In this document: positions 55,680 through 62,723 of the stretch, piece after piece
How the letters are laid out: every line of letters begins with the position of its first letter
How positions within the stretch are numbered: the first letter of the stretch is position 1
NCBI GenBank assembly: GCA_963785585.1
Contig: CAWAVW010000004.1
Location: 930,001-994,000 of the forward strand
From: Palsa-295 sp963785585
GTDB lineage: Bacteria > Acidobacteriota > Terriglobia > Acidiferrales > UBA7541
Length of the DNA stretch: 64,000 bases
Direction: 5' to 3'
Made by a program: the position numbers and the translations under genes
The notes under the pieces: model-generated
The model's input: the letters and a program-made list of their open reading frames with translations, nothing else
Told to the model about the DNA's origin: nothing
Database searches by the model: none

Positions 55680-55748
55680 TGAGTAGATAGTTACTCACTG
55701 TACAACAGATGTGGAAAAGGTGAGGAAATCGACCGAGGCTGTGGAAAT
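55680..55748. promoter_or_regulatory. Inverted repeat and two DnaA-box-like sites in a divergent intergenic region
   Basis: TGAGTA-N6-TACTCA (55680-55697) is followed by TGTGGAAAA (55710) and TGTGGAAAT (55740). These are reverse complements of TTTTCCACA and ATTTCCACA, one or two mismatches from TTATCCACA. More sites lie inside the next gene: TTATCCACA at 56456 and TGTGGAAAA at 56636. The rest of the 55617-56042 gap shows no gene. Confidence 0.45.
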
Positions 55749-56042
55749 TTCCCGGGCGCCATTTTTGCAACGGATCGGCGGACCGGAAGAGTCCCGGAAA
55801 AAGGCGCGAAAGCTACGGAGTACGGTGCGCGGCTGGCTGGCTTTCCGATCCGCAGTTGCCGCAACCAGGCGGCGCGACGATCGCGGAAGAGGCTGCGGAC
55901 GATAGCAGTTTACGGCGCGAAGTATACCGAGGGCGGAGCCGTAGGAGCCGCAGGGGATGGGAGCATCGGGGCGGCCGCGCTATACCACGATTGCATCGTG
56001 CGGATGGCCGTTGCGGGAGTTACGCATAGCGATTTGCGGTAA

Positions 56043-56999
56043 GTGCCGGTGATTTATACGGGCGTTAGCAGGCGGATGCGCGAGAAGAACTTCAATACCG
56101 GGCTGCGAGGAGTGCTGTTTGAAGCGCAACACTATGCGCGCATGGGCGCGGCGGTGTGGCTATACGGTTGGCTGGTGCTGAGGCAGACGCATCAGACCGG
56201 CGAAATCGGGCACGTGCTGGGCGGGGCGCCGATCGCGTATCGAGAAATTGAGGAAGAGACGGGATTCAACCGGCGGACGCTGGAATCGTGGATGCGCGTG
56301 CTGCGTCGCGAAGGTTACATCGAGACGCGCTCGTTGCCGGGCGGAATTGCGATCCGGATATTGAAGGCGAAGAAGCACAGCCCGAGCGCGTCTGGTTTGC
56401 GGACGGGGCGAGATGGGGAATCGAGGGCGGCGGGCTTCGAGCGGGCGCACACAAATTATCCACAGCCGGGGCTGCGCGGAAATGCGGAGGGGGTACGCGA
56501 AAGCGCGTACCGGGCTACGCAGAATCGCGTAGCGGATCGCAGGCAAATTCATTCGGATGTTGCGATTGCGGGGGCGATAGGTAGTTCATTCTTAGTAGGA
56601 ATAAAAGATAAAGGCGCGGCAGAAATTCACACCCCTGTGGAAAATCCTGCATGGGGGAAAGAGCAAAGCGAAACGCGGGATCACGCATCTTCAAACGAAA
56701 ATCATAACCCCAACCCTTCCTGGTTAAGACAAATCAAAACCCAACTGCGAAATCAAAACCAAATGCCCGGGCCGAAGCGTGATGCGTTCGGAAATCTTCG
56801 TCCTGGCATCTCGCCACAGGCAAGTCCACACGCCACGCAGGATCAAAAGCCGGCGGAGCATTTCGACAGACCGGCTACCTCGCAGCAACAATTCCCGTGG
56901 GAAGTTCGCGAACGCATCCGCCTGTTGCGCCGTGACCGCGACGAAGAAGTGCGGCGCGAGCTCCATGTGGGCACCGGACCGGAGGTCCACCGCCGATGA
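56043..56999 (+). CDS. Winged-helix DNA-binding protein near the candidate origin
   Basis: A 318-residue protein. Residues about 25-110 form a helix-turn-helix of winged type: WLYGWLVLRQTHQTGEIGHVLGG, IAYREIEEETGFNRRTLESWMRVLRREGYIETRSLPGGIAIRIL. The remainder is low-complexity and hydrophilic (Asn/Gln/Pro-rich), ending in a charged helix (WEVRERIRLLRRDRDEEVRREL). The first half resembles helix-turn-helix domains of replication-initiator or primosome proteins, but I cannot name it. The GTG start lacks a clear ribosome site; an ATG at 56076 is an alternative. It overlaps the next gene by 4 nt (ATGA). A perfect TTATCCACA lies inside it at 56456. Confidence 0.7.
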   Translation: MPVIYTGVSRRMREKNFNTGLRGVLFEAQHYARMGAAVWLYGWLVLRQTHQTGEIGHVLGGAPIAYREIEEETGFNRRTLESWMRVLRREGYIETRSLPGGIAIRILKAKKHSPSASGLRTGRDGESRAAGFERAHTNYPQPGLRGNAEGVRESAYRATQNRVADRRQIHSDVAIAGAIGSSFLVGIKDKGAAEIHTPVENPAWGKEQSETRDHASSNENHNPNPSWLRQIKTQLRNQNQMPGPKRDAFGNLRPGISPQASPHATQDQKPAEHFDRPATSQQQFPWEVRERIRLLRRDRDEEVRRELHVGTGPEVHRR

Positions 57000-57388
57000 A
57001 AACACAGTGGCAGGTTCGCAAGGAAGTGGGGCACGGGGGAGTGATTCCGCGGGGATGGGAGCTGGCGTGGTACGAGCCGCGGCGGCGCGTGGGCGTTTAT
57101 TTTCCGAAGCCGCTTAACCGGATCGCGCGAGGAGTGCGCGAGCTCGCGCATCGGGTGCGACTGGCAATCGACGCGCCGGATATAGAACGAGCCGAGATTT
57201 TTCAGATGCAGCGAGCGCATCGCGAGCGGCAGAAATTTGCGGAGGAGTATGCGCGCGGATATCTGGCCGGCTGGCGGGAGTGTTTTCATTCCTGCCTGAG
57301 CGCGGTGGAGGAAGAAATCGCGCGCGGCGATGAAGGCTGGGATATCGCGGCGCTGCTGACCGAGCCGCCGCAGGGGAAGAGCAATTGA
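56996..57388 (+). CDS. Uncharacterised helical protein, second gene of the origin-side operon
   Basis: Unrecognised 130-residue protein. The N-terminal third contains GVIPRGWELAWYEPRRRVGVYFPKPLNRIARGVRELAHRV, followed by long charged helices (IERAEIFQMQRAHRERQKFAEEYARGYLAGWRECFHSCLSAVEEEIARGDEGWD). It has no signal peptide. The ATG overlaps the previous stop (ATGA), and the stop overlaps the next start (TTGA), so all three genes are translationally coupled. Its helical character suggests it binds another protein of the operon. Confidence 0.65.
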   Translation: MKTQWQVRKEVGHGGVIPRGWELAWYEPRRRVGVYFPKPLNRIARGVRELAHRVRLAIDAPDIERAEIFQMQRAHRERQKFAEEYARGYLAGWRECFHSCLSAVEEEIARGDEGWDIAALLTEPPQGKSN

Positions 57389-57924
57389 GCGCGGCGGATG
57401 TTTCGCTTCGCGTACCGCTGCGGAGCGCGCTTCGAACACGTTCGCGGCGCTATCGGCTGGAAGCGGCGCAGGCGCATGCGGCGAGTGCGGCGCAAACCCA
57501 GCGGGAATGCGCCACGAGAAGCGCGGGCGCGATCACGGCGCGCGAAGTGTTTGACGCTTGCCACGAACGGTACCGGAGCCTTTCGGAATGGATCGAGGAA
57601 GGCCGCGGAAGAGTGCGCGCGCTTTCGCTCGATACGCCGTCGGTTGGCTATCAGTGGAGGCCGGAGCGCGGACGGGCGTGCGAGTTTGTGGCGGATTTTG
57701 AAAGGATCGGGCGGCAGGCGCTGCGGCGTCCGGAATGGAAGGGAAGGCTGAAGCTTTTTGAAATTTATTTCATCCATTCGATGGAATACAAAGAGGCGAT
57801 CAAGCTGGTGGGCGTTGCGCCGGGGACTTTCGATTACTGGGCGCAGGAAGTGAAGCGCGCGGCGGGCAAGGAATTTTCGAGGTGCGGTTTGTTTCCGCCG
57901 TCGAGATATTTTTTGTCGAAGTGA
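57385..57924 (+). CDS. Helix-turn-helix-like protein, third gene of the origin-side operon
   Basis: A 179-residue basic protein, start TTG overlapping the previous stop. The centre (ITAREVFDACHERYRSLSEWIEEGRGRVRAL) is helical. The C-terminal part (LKLFEIYFIHSMEYKEAIKLVGVAPGTFDYWAQEVKRAAGKEF) matches the spacing of a sigma-region-4-like helix-turn-helix: a helix, a short turn around VGVAPG, and a recognition helix. Function unknown. Two DNA-binding-type proteins in one coupled operon suggest a regulator or replication accessory module. Confidence 0.65.
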   Translation: MSAADVSLRVPLRSALRTRSRRYRLEAAQAHAASAAQTQRECATRSAGAITAREVFDACHERYRSLSEWIEEGRGRVRALSLDTPSVGYQWRPERGRACEFVADFERIGRQALRRPEWKGRLKLFEIYFIHSMEYKEAIKLVGVAPGTFDYWAQEVKRAAGKEFSRCGLFPPSRYFLSK

Positions 57925-57953
57925 CACACGGCGCGCTTCGAAGTCATTCGCTG

Positions 57954-58466
57954 CTACGTTTTTGAGTCGCGCTTGGGGCGCAGCATGCTGAACAGGGACA
58001 GGCCGCCGGTGAGCGGAATGTACAGGATGTTGCGAAGCAGTTTCGAGCGGCGCTCGAGGCGTTCGTGGGCGGCGTCGGATTCGTCTTTTTTCGCGGCGAC
58101 GATGGCGCCGATGTACTTCAGGAAATCGATCCCGCATTTTTCGCATGTGCCGCCGGTGCGCTGTTCGTGTTTGCAGCTGGGGCAGGTGAAACGCAGAGTC
58201 ATGTGGCAGCGCTGGCAAAAGCGCGCGACTTCGCGGGCGTCAGCGCCGCATTTCGGGCATTTGACGGTGCGCGGCGGCGGGGCCGGAGTGTCGAGCGACG
58301 GCAGCTTTGACGTGGCGGAAGTCCTGACGCCCGGAACACGGGGCGTTGGCGACGCGAGTGGAGCGGCGGTCCGTGGCTGCGAAACAGAGGGTTTTGCAGG
58401 CGGCTCGGCGGCCGCGGACTTCGTGTTTTCGTCCGCAGGTTTCTTCGAGATTGGATCGCGCGCCAT
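57954..58466 (-). CDS. Double zinc-ribbon protein
   Basis: A 170-residue protein with a disordered Pro/Ala/Ser-rich N-terminus (residues about 1-65), then zinc-ribbon knuckles CPKCGADAREVARFCQRC and CPSCKHEQRTGGTCEKCG, which bind two metal ions. A C-terminal hydrophobic stretch (LLRNILYIPLTGGLSLFSML) could touch the membrane. The minus-strand -10 TAGAAT (58478-58473) ends 6 nt before the ATG, another apparent leaderless start. Function unknown. Confidence 0.75.
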   Translation of the reverse strand: MARDPISKKPADENTKSAAAEPPAKPSVSQPRTAAPLASPTPRVPGVRTSATSKLPSLDTPAPPPRTVKCPKCGADAREVARFCQRCHMTLRFTCPSCKHEQRTGGTCEKCGIDFLKYIGAIVAAKKDESDAAHERLERRSKLLRNILYIPLTGGLSLFSMLRPKRDSKT

Positions 58467-58581
58467 CAAATGATTCTAGTGGCTCGGTGCGTGCGAAACC
58501 GCGGATCGGAATGCGGGAGCATCGTGGAAGGCACCCTGTTCGCACGGTCAGGTGCGCTGATTCGCGGCGCCGAACGAGGGT

Positions 58582-58761
58582 TTACGGCTTGGGTGCGCGC
58601 AGGTTGCGGGTGAGCGCCCAGATCAGGGCGAGAAGGAAGAGAATCAGGAAGAGGAAGAATACGAGTTTGGCGACGGCGACGGCTGCGACGACCAAGCCGG
58701 CGAACGCGAAAATTCCCGCCACGAACGTTAAAACCAGAAAGACAATCACCCAGCGCCACAT
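58582..58761 (-). CDS. DUF1328-type small membrane protein
   Basis: A 59-residue protein with two membrane helices separated by a short Gly/Ala-rich turn: MWRWVIVFLVLTFVAGIFAF and VVAAVAVAKLVFFLFLILFLLALIW. This is the length and pattern of DUF1328 (YtjA-like) proteins. The ATG at 58761 has GGGAG upstream; a longer frame from 58854 lacks support. Homologues are often stress-induced; the exact role is unknown. Confidence 0.85.
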   Translation of the reverse strand: MWRWVIVFLVLTFVAGIFAFAGLVVAAVAVAKLVFFLFLILFLLALIWALTRNLRAPKP

Positions 58762-58913
58762 AGCCGCTCCCGTTTCGATGCGCATCGAGGATAGCGCAAA
58801 TGCAACGAGGGCGCGCGGAGAGATTTTCTCGCCGCGCGCCCTCACTCCTGGCAAATCACCACGATCGGCCGAATCGACACTTTCGTTGCGTGCCGATTCG
58901 ATCGTGCTTCAGC

Positions 58914-59303
58914 TTACTTGCGCTTCGATTTGCCTTTGACCTTTGCTTTCAGCTTGCGCTTGACGGCCTTGGCGCGCGGCTTGGCTTTCTTCGAAGCTTT
59001 CTTCGCGGCGGCTTTGGCGGCAGAGCGGGCGTTTTTCGCGGCCTTTTTCGCTTTGCTGGCCGTGGTGTCCACCGCTTTCTTCACTTTGCCGGCGGCGGAT
59101 TTGGCGGCTTTCTTCACGGCTTTTGCGGCGCGCGCCGGGGCTTTACTTTTGCGGGCTGCCTTGACGCGCTTTTCGACGTCGGCAATCACCGGCGCGGTGA
59201 CGTTCGAAACTTTTGCGGCGATCGAGCCGACCGTCTCGCCGACGGTGCGCGCCACTTCGGCGAACATGCTTTCCTGGCCCGGGTGTGAATGTTCTTCGGT
59301 CAT
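58914..59303 (-). CDS. Histone H1-like Lys/Ala-rich protein
   Basis: A 129-residue protein with a short folded or amphipathic N-terminus (ESMFAEVARTVGETVGSIAAKVSNV, residues about 11-36) and a tail of about 90 residues made almost only of Lys, Ala, Ser and Arg (KKAAKSAAGKVKKAV, AAKKASKKAKPRAKAVKRK). It should bind DNA without sequence preference, as other bacterial H1-like nucleoid proteins do. AGGAGA lies 5 nt before the ATG. It lies about 6 kb from the candidate origin. Confidence 0.8.
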   Translation of the reverse strand: MTEEHSHPGQESMFAEVARTVGETVGSIAAKVSNVTAPVIADVEKRVKAARKSKAPARAAKAVKKAAKSAAGKVKKAVDTTASKAKKAAKNARSAAKAAAKKASKKAKPRAKAVKRKLKAKVKGKSKRK

Positions 59304-59461
59304 GGTCTCTCCTGAATGATTTTTTCGTGTGCCTTCGAAAATTCCCCGCGAAGTGCGAAGCCGGCAAACGGTCCGGCCCGACCCACTTAGACGCCTCGAC
59401 GGCCCATTTGCGTTGCGCTACCTCTTCTATCGGCTACTATCGGCGCGAAGGGACGGCTATC

Positions 59462-59683
59462 TTAAGACGACTTCGAGCCGGCGACCAGGCAAACCACTCC
59501 GCCAATCAGCGCCAGACCGCTCAGCACCGGCGAAATGGGGATGTGTTCGGTGGTGTCCTTGGTTGCGTGAATCGGGCCGATGTCGGCGATGTCTTTGGTT
59601 TTGGTGTACGAAAATCCCTGGTACACGAAACCGACAATTCCCAGAACAATCAGCAAAATACCCGCCATTGAAAGTGCCTTCAT
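59462..59683 (-). CDS. DUF3185-type small membrane protein
   Basis: A 73-residue protein with two membrane helices (ALSMAGILLIVLGIVGFVYQGF and PVLSGLALIGGVVCLVAG) flanking a polar loop with ISYTKTKDI-type and TTEHIPISP motifs. It matches my recollection of DUF3185. AAGGAG lies 8 nt upstream of the ATG. It belongs to a row of small minus-strand genes without obvious shared function. Confidence 0.8.
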   Translation of the reverse strand: MKALSMAGILLIVLGIVGFVYQGFSYTKTKDIADIGPIHATKDTTEHIPISPVLSGLALIGGVVCLVAGSKSS

Positions 59684-59736
59684 CGCCCGTCTCCTTGAAC
59701 GAACAATCGGAATAAAAAATGGCGCGCCGTCCGCCG

Positions 59737-60225
59737 CTACTCGAGTTCCTCGGCCGGGCCGGGAATCTTGGGTACGTCAATGCCGAGCGCGGTGGCAAGA
59801 GCGATGGCGTGATCCTGTTCGTCGAGCAAAATTTCGCGGATGTGCTCGGCGACGGCAAATTCGCCCAGATGCTCGCACTCGTTCACGCGGATGCGGTAGT
59901 TGGTGATCGTTTCGACTTCGTTATCGAGGTCGAAGCGCAGCATGTCGGTGGCTTTGTCCGAAGTCTTCACCGGTTTTTGAGTGACCGAAGGCATGCCGCC
60001 GAGGTAATCGATTTGGTTGGCTATGATGAGCGCGTGATTCAATTCCTCGTGCGAGTGCTTCTCGAGTTCGCCGGCGATGTTCATGTACGCCGCGCCCTTC
60101 AGCACCTGCGAATAATTCACATACGAAATGATGGCCTGGTACTCGCGCGAAAGATCTTCGTTGAGATTCTTGATCAACTGCTCGCGCGTGATTTTCGACT
60201 TCCCGCCGTTTTCCTTCTTCGCCAT
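59737..60225 (-). CDS. Ferritin-like (bacterioferritin/DPS-type) di-iron protein
   Basis: A 162-residue four-helix protein. The metal-binding pattern is seen in LIKNLNEDLSREYQAIISYVNYS (first Glu), LEKHSHEELNHALIIANQIDYLGG (the ExxH pair), and later VNECEHLGEFAVAEHIREILLDEQDHAIAL (second ExxH-type pair, DEQDH). It should store or detoxify iron, or protect DNA. The ATG at 60225 has GGAGG 6 nt upstream; the open frame extends far upstream but without start signals. Divergent from the stress-domain gene at 60699. Confidence 0.88.
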   Translation of the reverse strand: MAKKENGGKSKITREQLIKNLNEDLSREYQAIISYVNYSQVLKGAAYMNIAGELEKHSHEELNHALIIANQIDYLGGMPSVTQKPVKTSDKATDMLRFDLDNEVETITNYRIRVNECEHLGEFAVAEHIREILLDEQDHAIALATALGIDVPKIPGPAEELE

Positions 60226-60698
60226 TTCTTCCTCCGCTGGATTTTGTTCAGAGCGTTCCGGCCCTGTTGACGCGCTGCATCCCCCACAGGTTCGACATTC
60301 CGGCGCCATCACGGTACATCGGTTCGATGAACGCACGGTGAACTTTGATGCGAGTTCCGTCCATTCGCTGCGTGACGCACCGGAGTGTAGCAGGTTTACC
60401 GCTTTGCGCTGCGCGGAAAAGCCCCGTGATCGCGGCTCAATTTGCTGTACGGCTCGGCATTGTGCTACAGCGGCGGAAGCTCCGCACATACACCGAATGC
60501 TGTATCGCGCGGGTGGCTCGATTTGCCGATGATGGCCGATGATGAGTGAAGATGAGCGATGATCGCCGATGGCGAGCGACGGCGGGCAATTCCGGGCAAG
60601 GGCGGACGCCGGGCACGTTGCTTTTCGCGCTGCGGCGTCGCGGAGCGGAGTATAATCCGGCGCGAGCAACGATGTCGGATGCCAGAAGGAGCACCCCG
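60226..60698. other. Divergent intergenic region with a 10-bp periodic repeat
   Basis: This 473-bp gap separates the ferritin-like gene (-) from the stress-domain gene (+). At 60521-60586 the sequence repeats roughly every 10 bp around GATGATxxCC/GATGAGCGAx. The spacing is close to one helical turn. No gene is supported. A TATAAT-like word (GTATAATCC, about 60649) may be part of the plus-strand promoter. Confidence 0.45.
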
Positions 60699-61313
60699 GT
60701 GACCACTGCGATGAAAAATGTAATCGGAGTTTTCGAATCCCACGCGCAGGCCGAAAGCGCGGTGGAAGATCTGGACGTCGCCGGGCTGAACGGCGAAGAC
60801 GTGATCCTGATTCCCGGCGCGGCGAGCGATGCGCGCGGGCGCGGCTACGTGGAACGCTCGCGGGGCAGCCTGCGAAAGCACGAATCGCTCGGCGATAAAA
60901 TCATCGACGCGCTGCACATTCACGAGAAGAAACCCGCGGTCGAAAGTTCGTGGGTGCGGGTGGACGGCCAGCCGGCGATGCCCAAGAACGATGCGCTGGA
61001 TGTAGAGGATGCCGAGCTCACCGACCGCGACCCGTCGCTCGAAGGTCCGGCGGTGCTGATCGTGCGCGTTGAAAACGATGTGAATGCCGGCGTCGCTTCG
61101 GGAATCCTGCAGAAAAACCGCGCGGTGGAGATTTACCACGAAGACGCGGCGGCGTCCGGTGCGACCGAGAATTCACCGGAAACCAGTCCGGCGCGTGCCG
61201 TGGCAGGCGCCGAAACCGAAATCGGCACTTCGAAGGCGACCCAGGGCGGCGACAACACCGACCTTGCGGGCCGCGGCCAGAAATTCAAATCGCAGGGCAA
61301 TTCGAGCGATTAG
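60699..61313 (+). CDS. General-stress-domain protein (YflT-like)
   Basis: A 204-residue protein. The first half resembles the YflT/heat-induced stress domain: MKNVIGVFESHAQAESAVEDLDVAGLNGEDVILI, then a basic stretch (RGYVERSRGSLRKHESLGDKII), and PAVLIVRVENDVNAGVASGIL with NRAVEIYHEDA. The last 50 residues are a Ser/Thr/Gly-rich disordered tail. The GTG at 60699 has AAGGAG 7 nt upstream; ATG 60711 is possible. The role is unknown. Confidence 0.72.
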   Translation: MTTAMKNVIGVFESHAQAESAVEDLDVAGLNGEDVILIPGAASDARGRGYVERSRGSLRKHESLGDKIIDALHIHEKKPAVESSWVRVDGQPAMPKNDALDVEDAELTDRDPSLEGPAVLIVRVENDVNAGVASGILQKNRAVEIYHEDAAASGATENSPETSPARAVAGAETEIGTSKATQGGDNTDLAGRGQKFKSQGNSSD

Positions 61314-61380
61314 CGCGCTCGCGTTTTCGCTCTCGCGCTGGCTGCGAACCGCCATGCCCGGTGTGCCCGGTAAAGACCGA

Positions 61381-61974
61381 TCAAGACCGGGAAAATTCCA
61401 ACAGATCCCCAAAGCTCCGTTGGTCCGCCTTGCGAAGAGCGGCGAGGTAGCGTTCGCGCGCCGGGCCCGACGCCGTCATTTCGTTTCGTCCCCAGGAAAA
61501 TTCCGGCCGTCCGAATTTCAACGCGACAACGTCGGCGAACAGGCGGGCGTGCCTGCCGTTGCCGTTTGAGAATGGATGGATGACCACGAGGGCGTGGTGG
61601 CTGCGGACCGCAATTTCGTCGATCTCGTAGGTGCGGTGCTCGAGCCAGTAGCGCGCGTCGCCCAGAAACACGCCGATCCGCTCCCGGATTTCATGCGGGG
61701 CGACGCCGATATTCTTCTCCGTGGTGCGGTACGCGCCCGCCCATTTCCAGGTGTCGGCGAACATTTGCCGGTGAAGCTCGCGGAGGTACGGCTCGGAGTA
61801 CGGTTCGGTTTTCCGCAGGCGGCGCTCGGAGAGCGCCCATTCGCGCGCCACGAGAATGTTTTCGCGCTCCCACTCGTTCAGCTCGGCTTGCGTCGCGAGG
61901 TTCGGAATCAGGCCGGCTTGTTCGCCGGGAGTGAGCGGGGTGTGATCGGGCGGGGAAGACGGCAGCGCGGGCAC
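61381..61974 (-). CDS. Fic-family protein, mobile mystery protein B
   Basis: A 197-residue Fic-domain protein. The active loop HPFSNGNGRHARL is the full HxFx(D/N)GNGRxxR motif, so AMP transfer (AMPylation) is expected. The N-terminal LTPGEQAGLIPNLATQAELNEWERENILVAREW matches the mobile mystery protein B family, always paired with an XRE partner (protein A). The GTG start lies 6 nt after the partner gene. An inhibitory helix motif is not obvious. The pair behaves like a toxin-antitoxin module. Confidence 0.9.
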   Translation of the reverse strand: MPALPSSPPDHTPLTPGEQAGLIPNLATQAELNEWERENILVAREWALSERRLRKTEPYSEPYLRELHRQMFADTWKWAGAYRTTEKNIGVAPHEIRERIGVFLGDARYWLEHRTYEIDEIAVRSHHALVVIHPFSNGNGRHARLFADVVALKFGRPEFSWGRNEMTASGPARERYLAALRKADQRSFGDLLEFSRS

Positions 61975-61980
61975 GGCGCC

Positions 61981-62427
61981 TCACTTCCGGCGCTTTTTCA
62001 GGACGCGGCGGGTTTCTTCCTCGATTTTTTCCTTCACGCGCCCCGCCGCCTGGCCCTCGAGCGCCATGGTGTGCTCGACGGCCAGAACGCGTTCGGATGC
62101 CTGGCGGCGCGCCGGCGCTTCGGCCAGTTGGGCCAGCGTGCCGGATTTGGGCACGATCCCGTACACCAGTTCGCAGCCCATGGCTTCGGCGATTTTTTTC
62201 AGATTCTGCAGGGTGATGCGGTCGCGAGCTTCGGAATTCTCAAAGGCCAGAACGTCCTGCCGGGTGAGGCGGGCGGCGCGTCCGACCTGTGCCAGAGACA
62301 GCCCGAGCGCCTCGCGGAGGGCGCGAAGCCAGCCGCGGGTGGGTCTTTGCTGGGAGCGCGCGGAACGATAGGGCGCGAGCGAGCGTGTAAGTTGTTGGAT
62401 ACGAAGGGTCCTATACGCGGGCTTCAT
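61981..62427 (-). CDS. XRE-family protein, mobile mystery protein A
   Basis: A 148-residue DNA-binding protein. The helix-turn-helix is at about residues 35-85 (LRALREALGLSLAQVGRAARLTRQDVLAFENSEARDRITLQNLKKIAEAMGCELVYGIVP). The C-terminal part is a long basic helix (ALEGQAAGRVKEKIEEETRRVLKKRRK). It precedes the Fic gene by 6 nt, as in mobile mystery A/B pairs, and likely represses the pair through repeats upstream. Start ATG 62427; an ATG at 62439 is possible. Confidence 0.88.
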   Translation of the reverse strand: MKPAYRTLRIQQLTRSLAPYRSARSQQRPTRGWLRALREALGLSLAQVGRAARLTRQDVLAFENSEARDRITLQNLKKIAEAMGCELVYGIVPKSGTLAQLAEAPARRQASERVLAVEHTMALEGQAAGRVKEKIEEETRRVLKKRRK

Positions 62428-62479
62428 GGTTCGATTCATTCCTTGGCGCAAGGCTGCAGGCGTCCATCCGGTCGATTTC

Positions 62480-62557
62480 TGTATGATTATAACACGACAG
62501 TGTTGGTTAGATGTATGATTATAATACGACAAAAGACGTGCGGTTGTATGATTATAA
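62480..62557 (-). promoter_or_regulatory. Three iterated operator-like repeats with embedded -10 boxes
   Basis: TGTATGATTATAA starts at 62480, 62512 and 62545, spacings of 32 and 33 bp, about three helical turns, so a regulator would sit on one face. Read on the minus strand each is TTATAATCATACA and contains TATAAT. They lie 53-130 bp upstream of the mobile mystery A gene and are the probable autoregulatory operator. Confidence 0.75.
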
Positions 62558-62723
62558 ACATACAACAGAGCCGCGACCAGGAACTCGTTTGCTTCGCCAA
62601 GGCGAGGCGCAATCGGGCGATCCGGCCAAGGCGTGGTTGACTTCCGTATCCCTGCCGCACTACTATCCCTCGCTTGTAAGTGCTACGAATTCTTACGCTT
62701 TCTTTCGTTTCTACGAGGGGTCC

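Noticed and set aside
62480..62557. The three 32-33-bp spaced repeats as a small CRISPR array
   Set aside because: Repeats are only 13 bp, contain -10 boxes, number three, and there are no cas genes; operator sites fit better.
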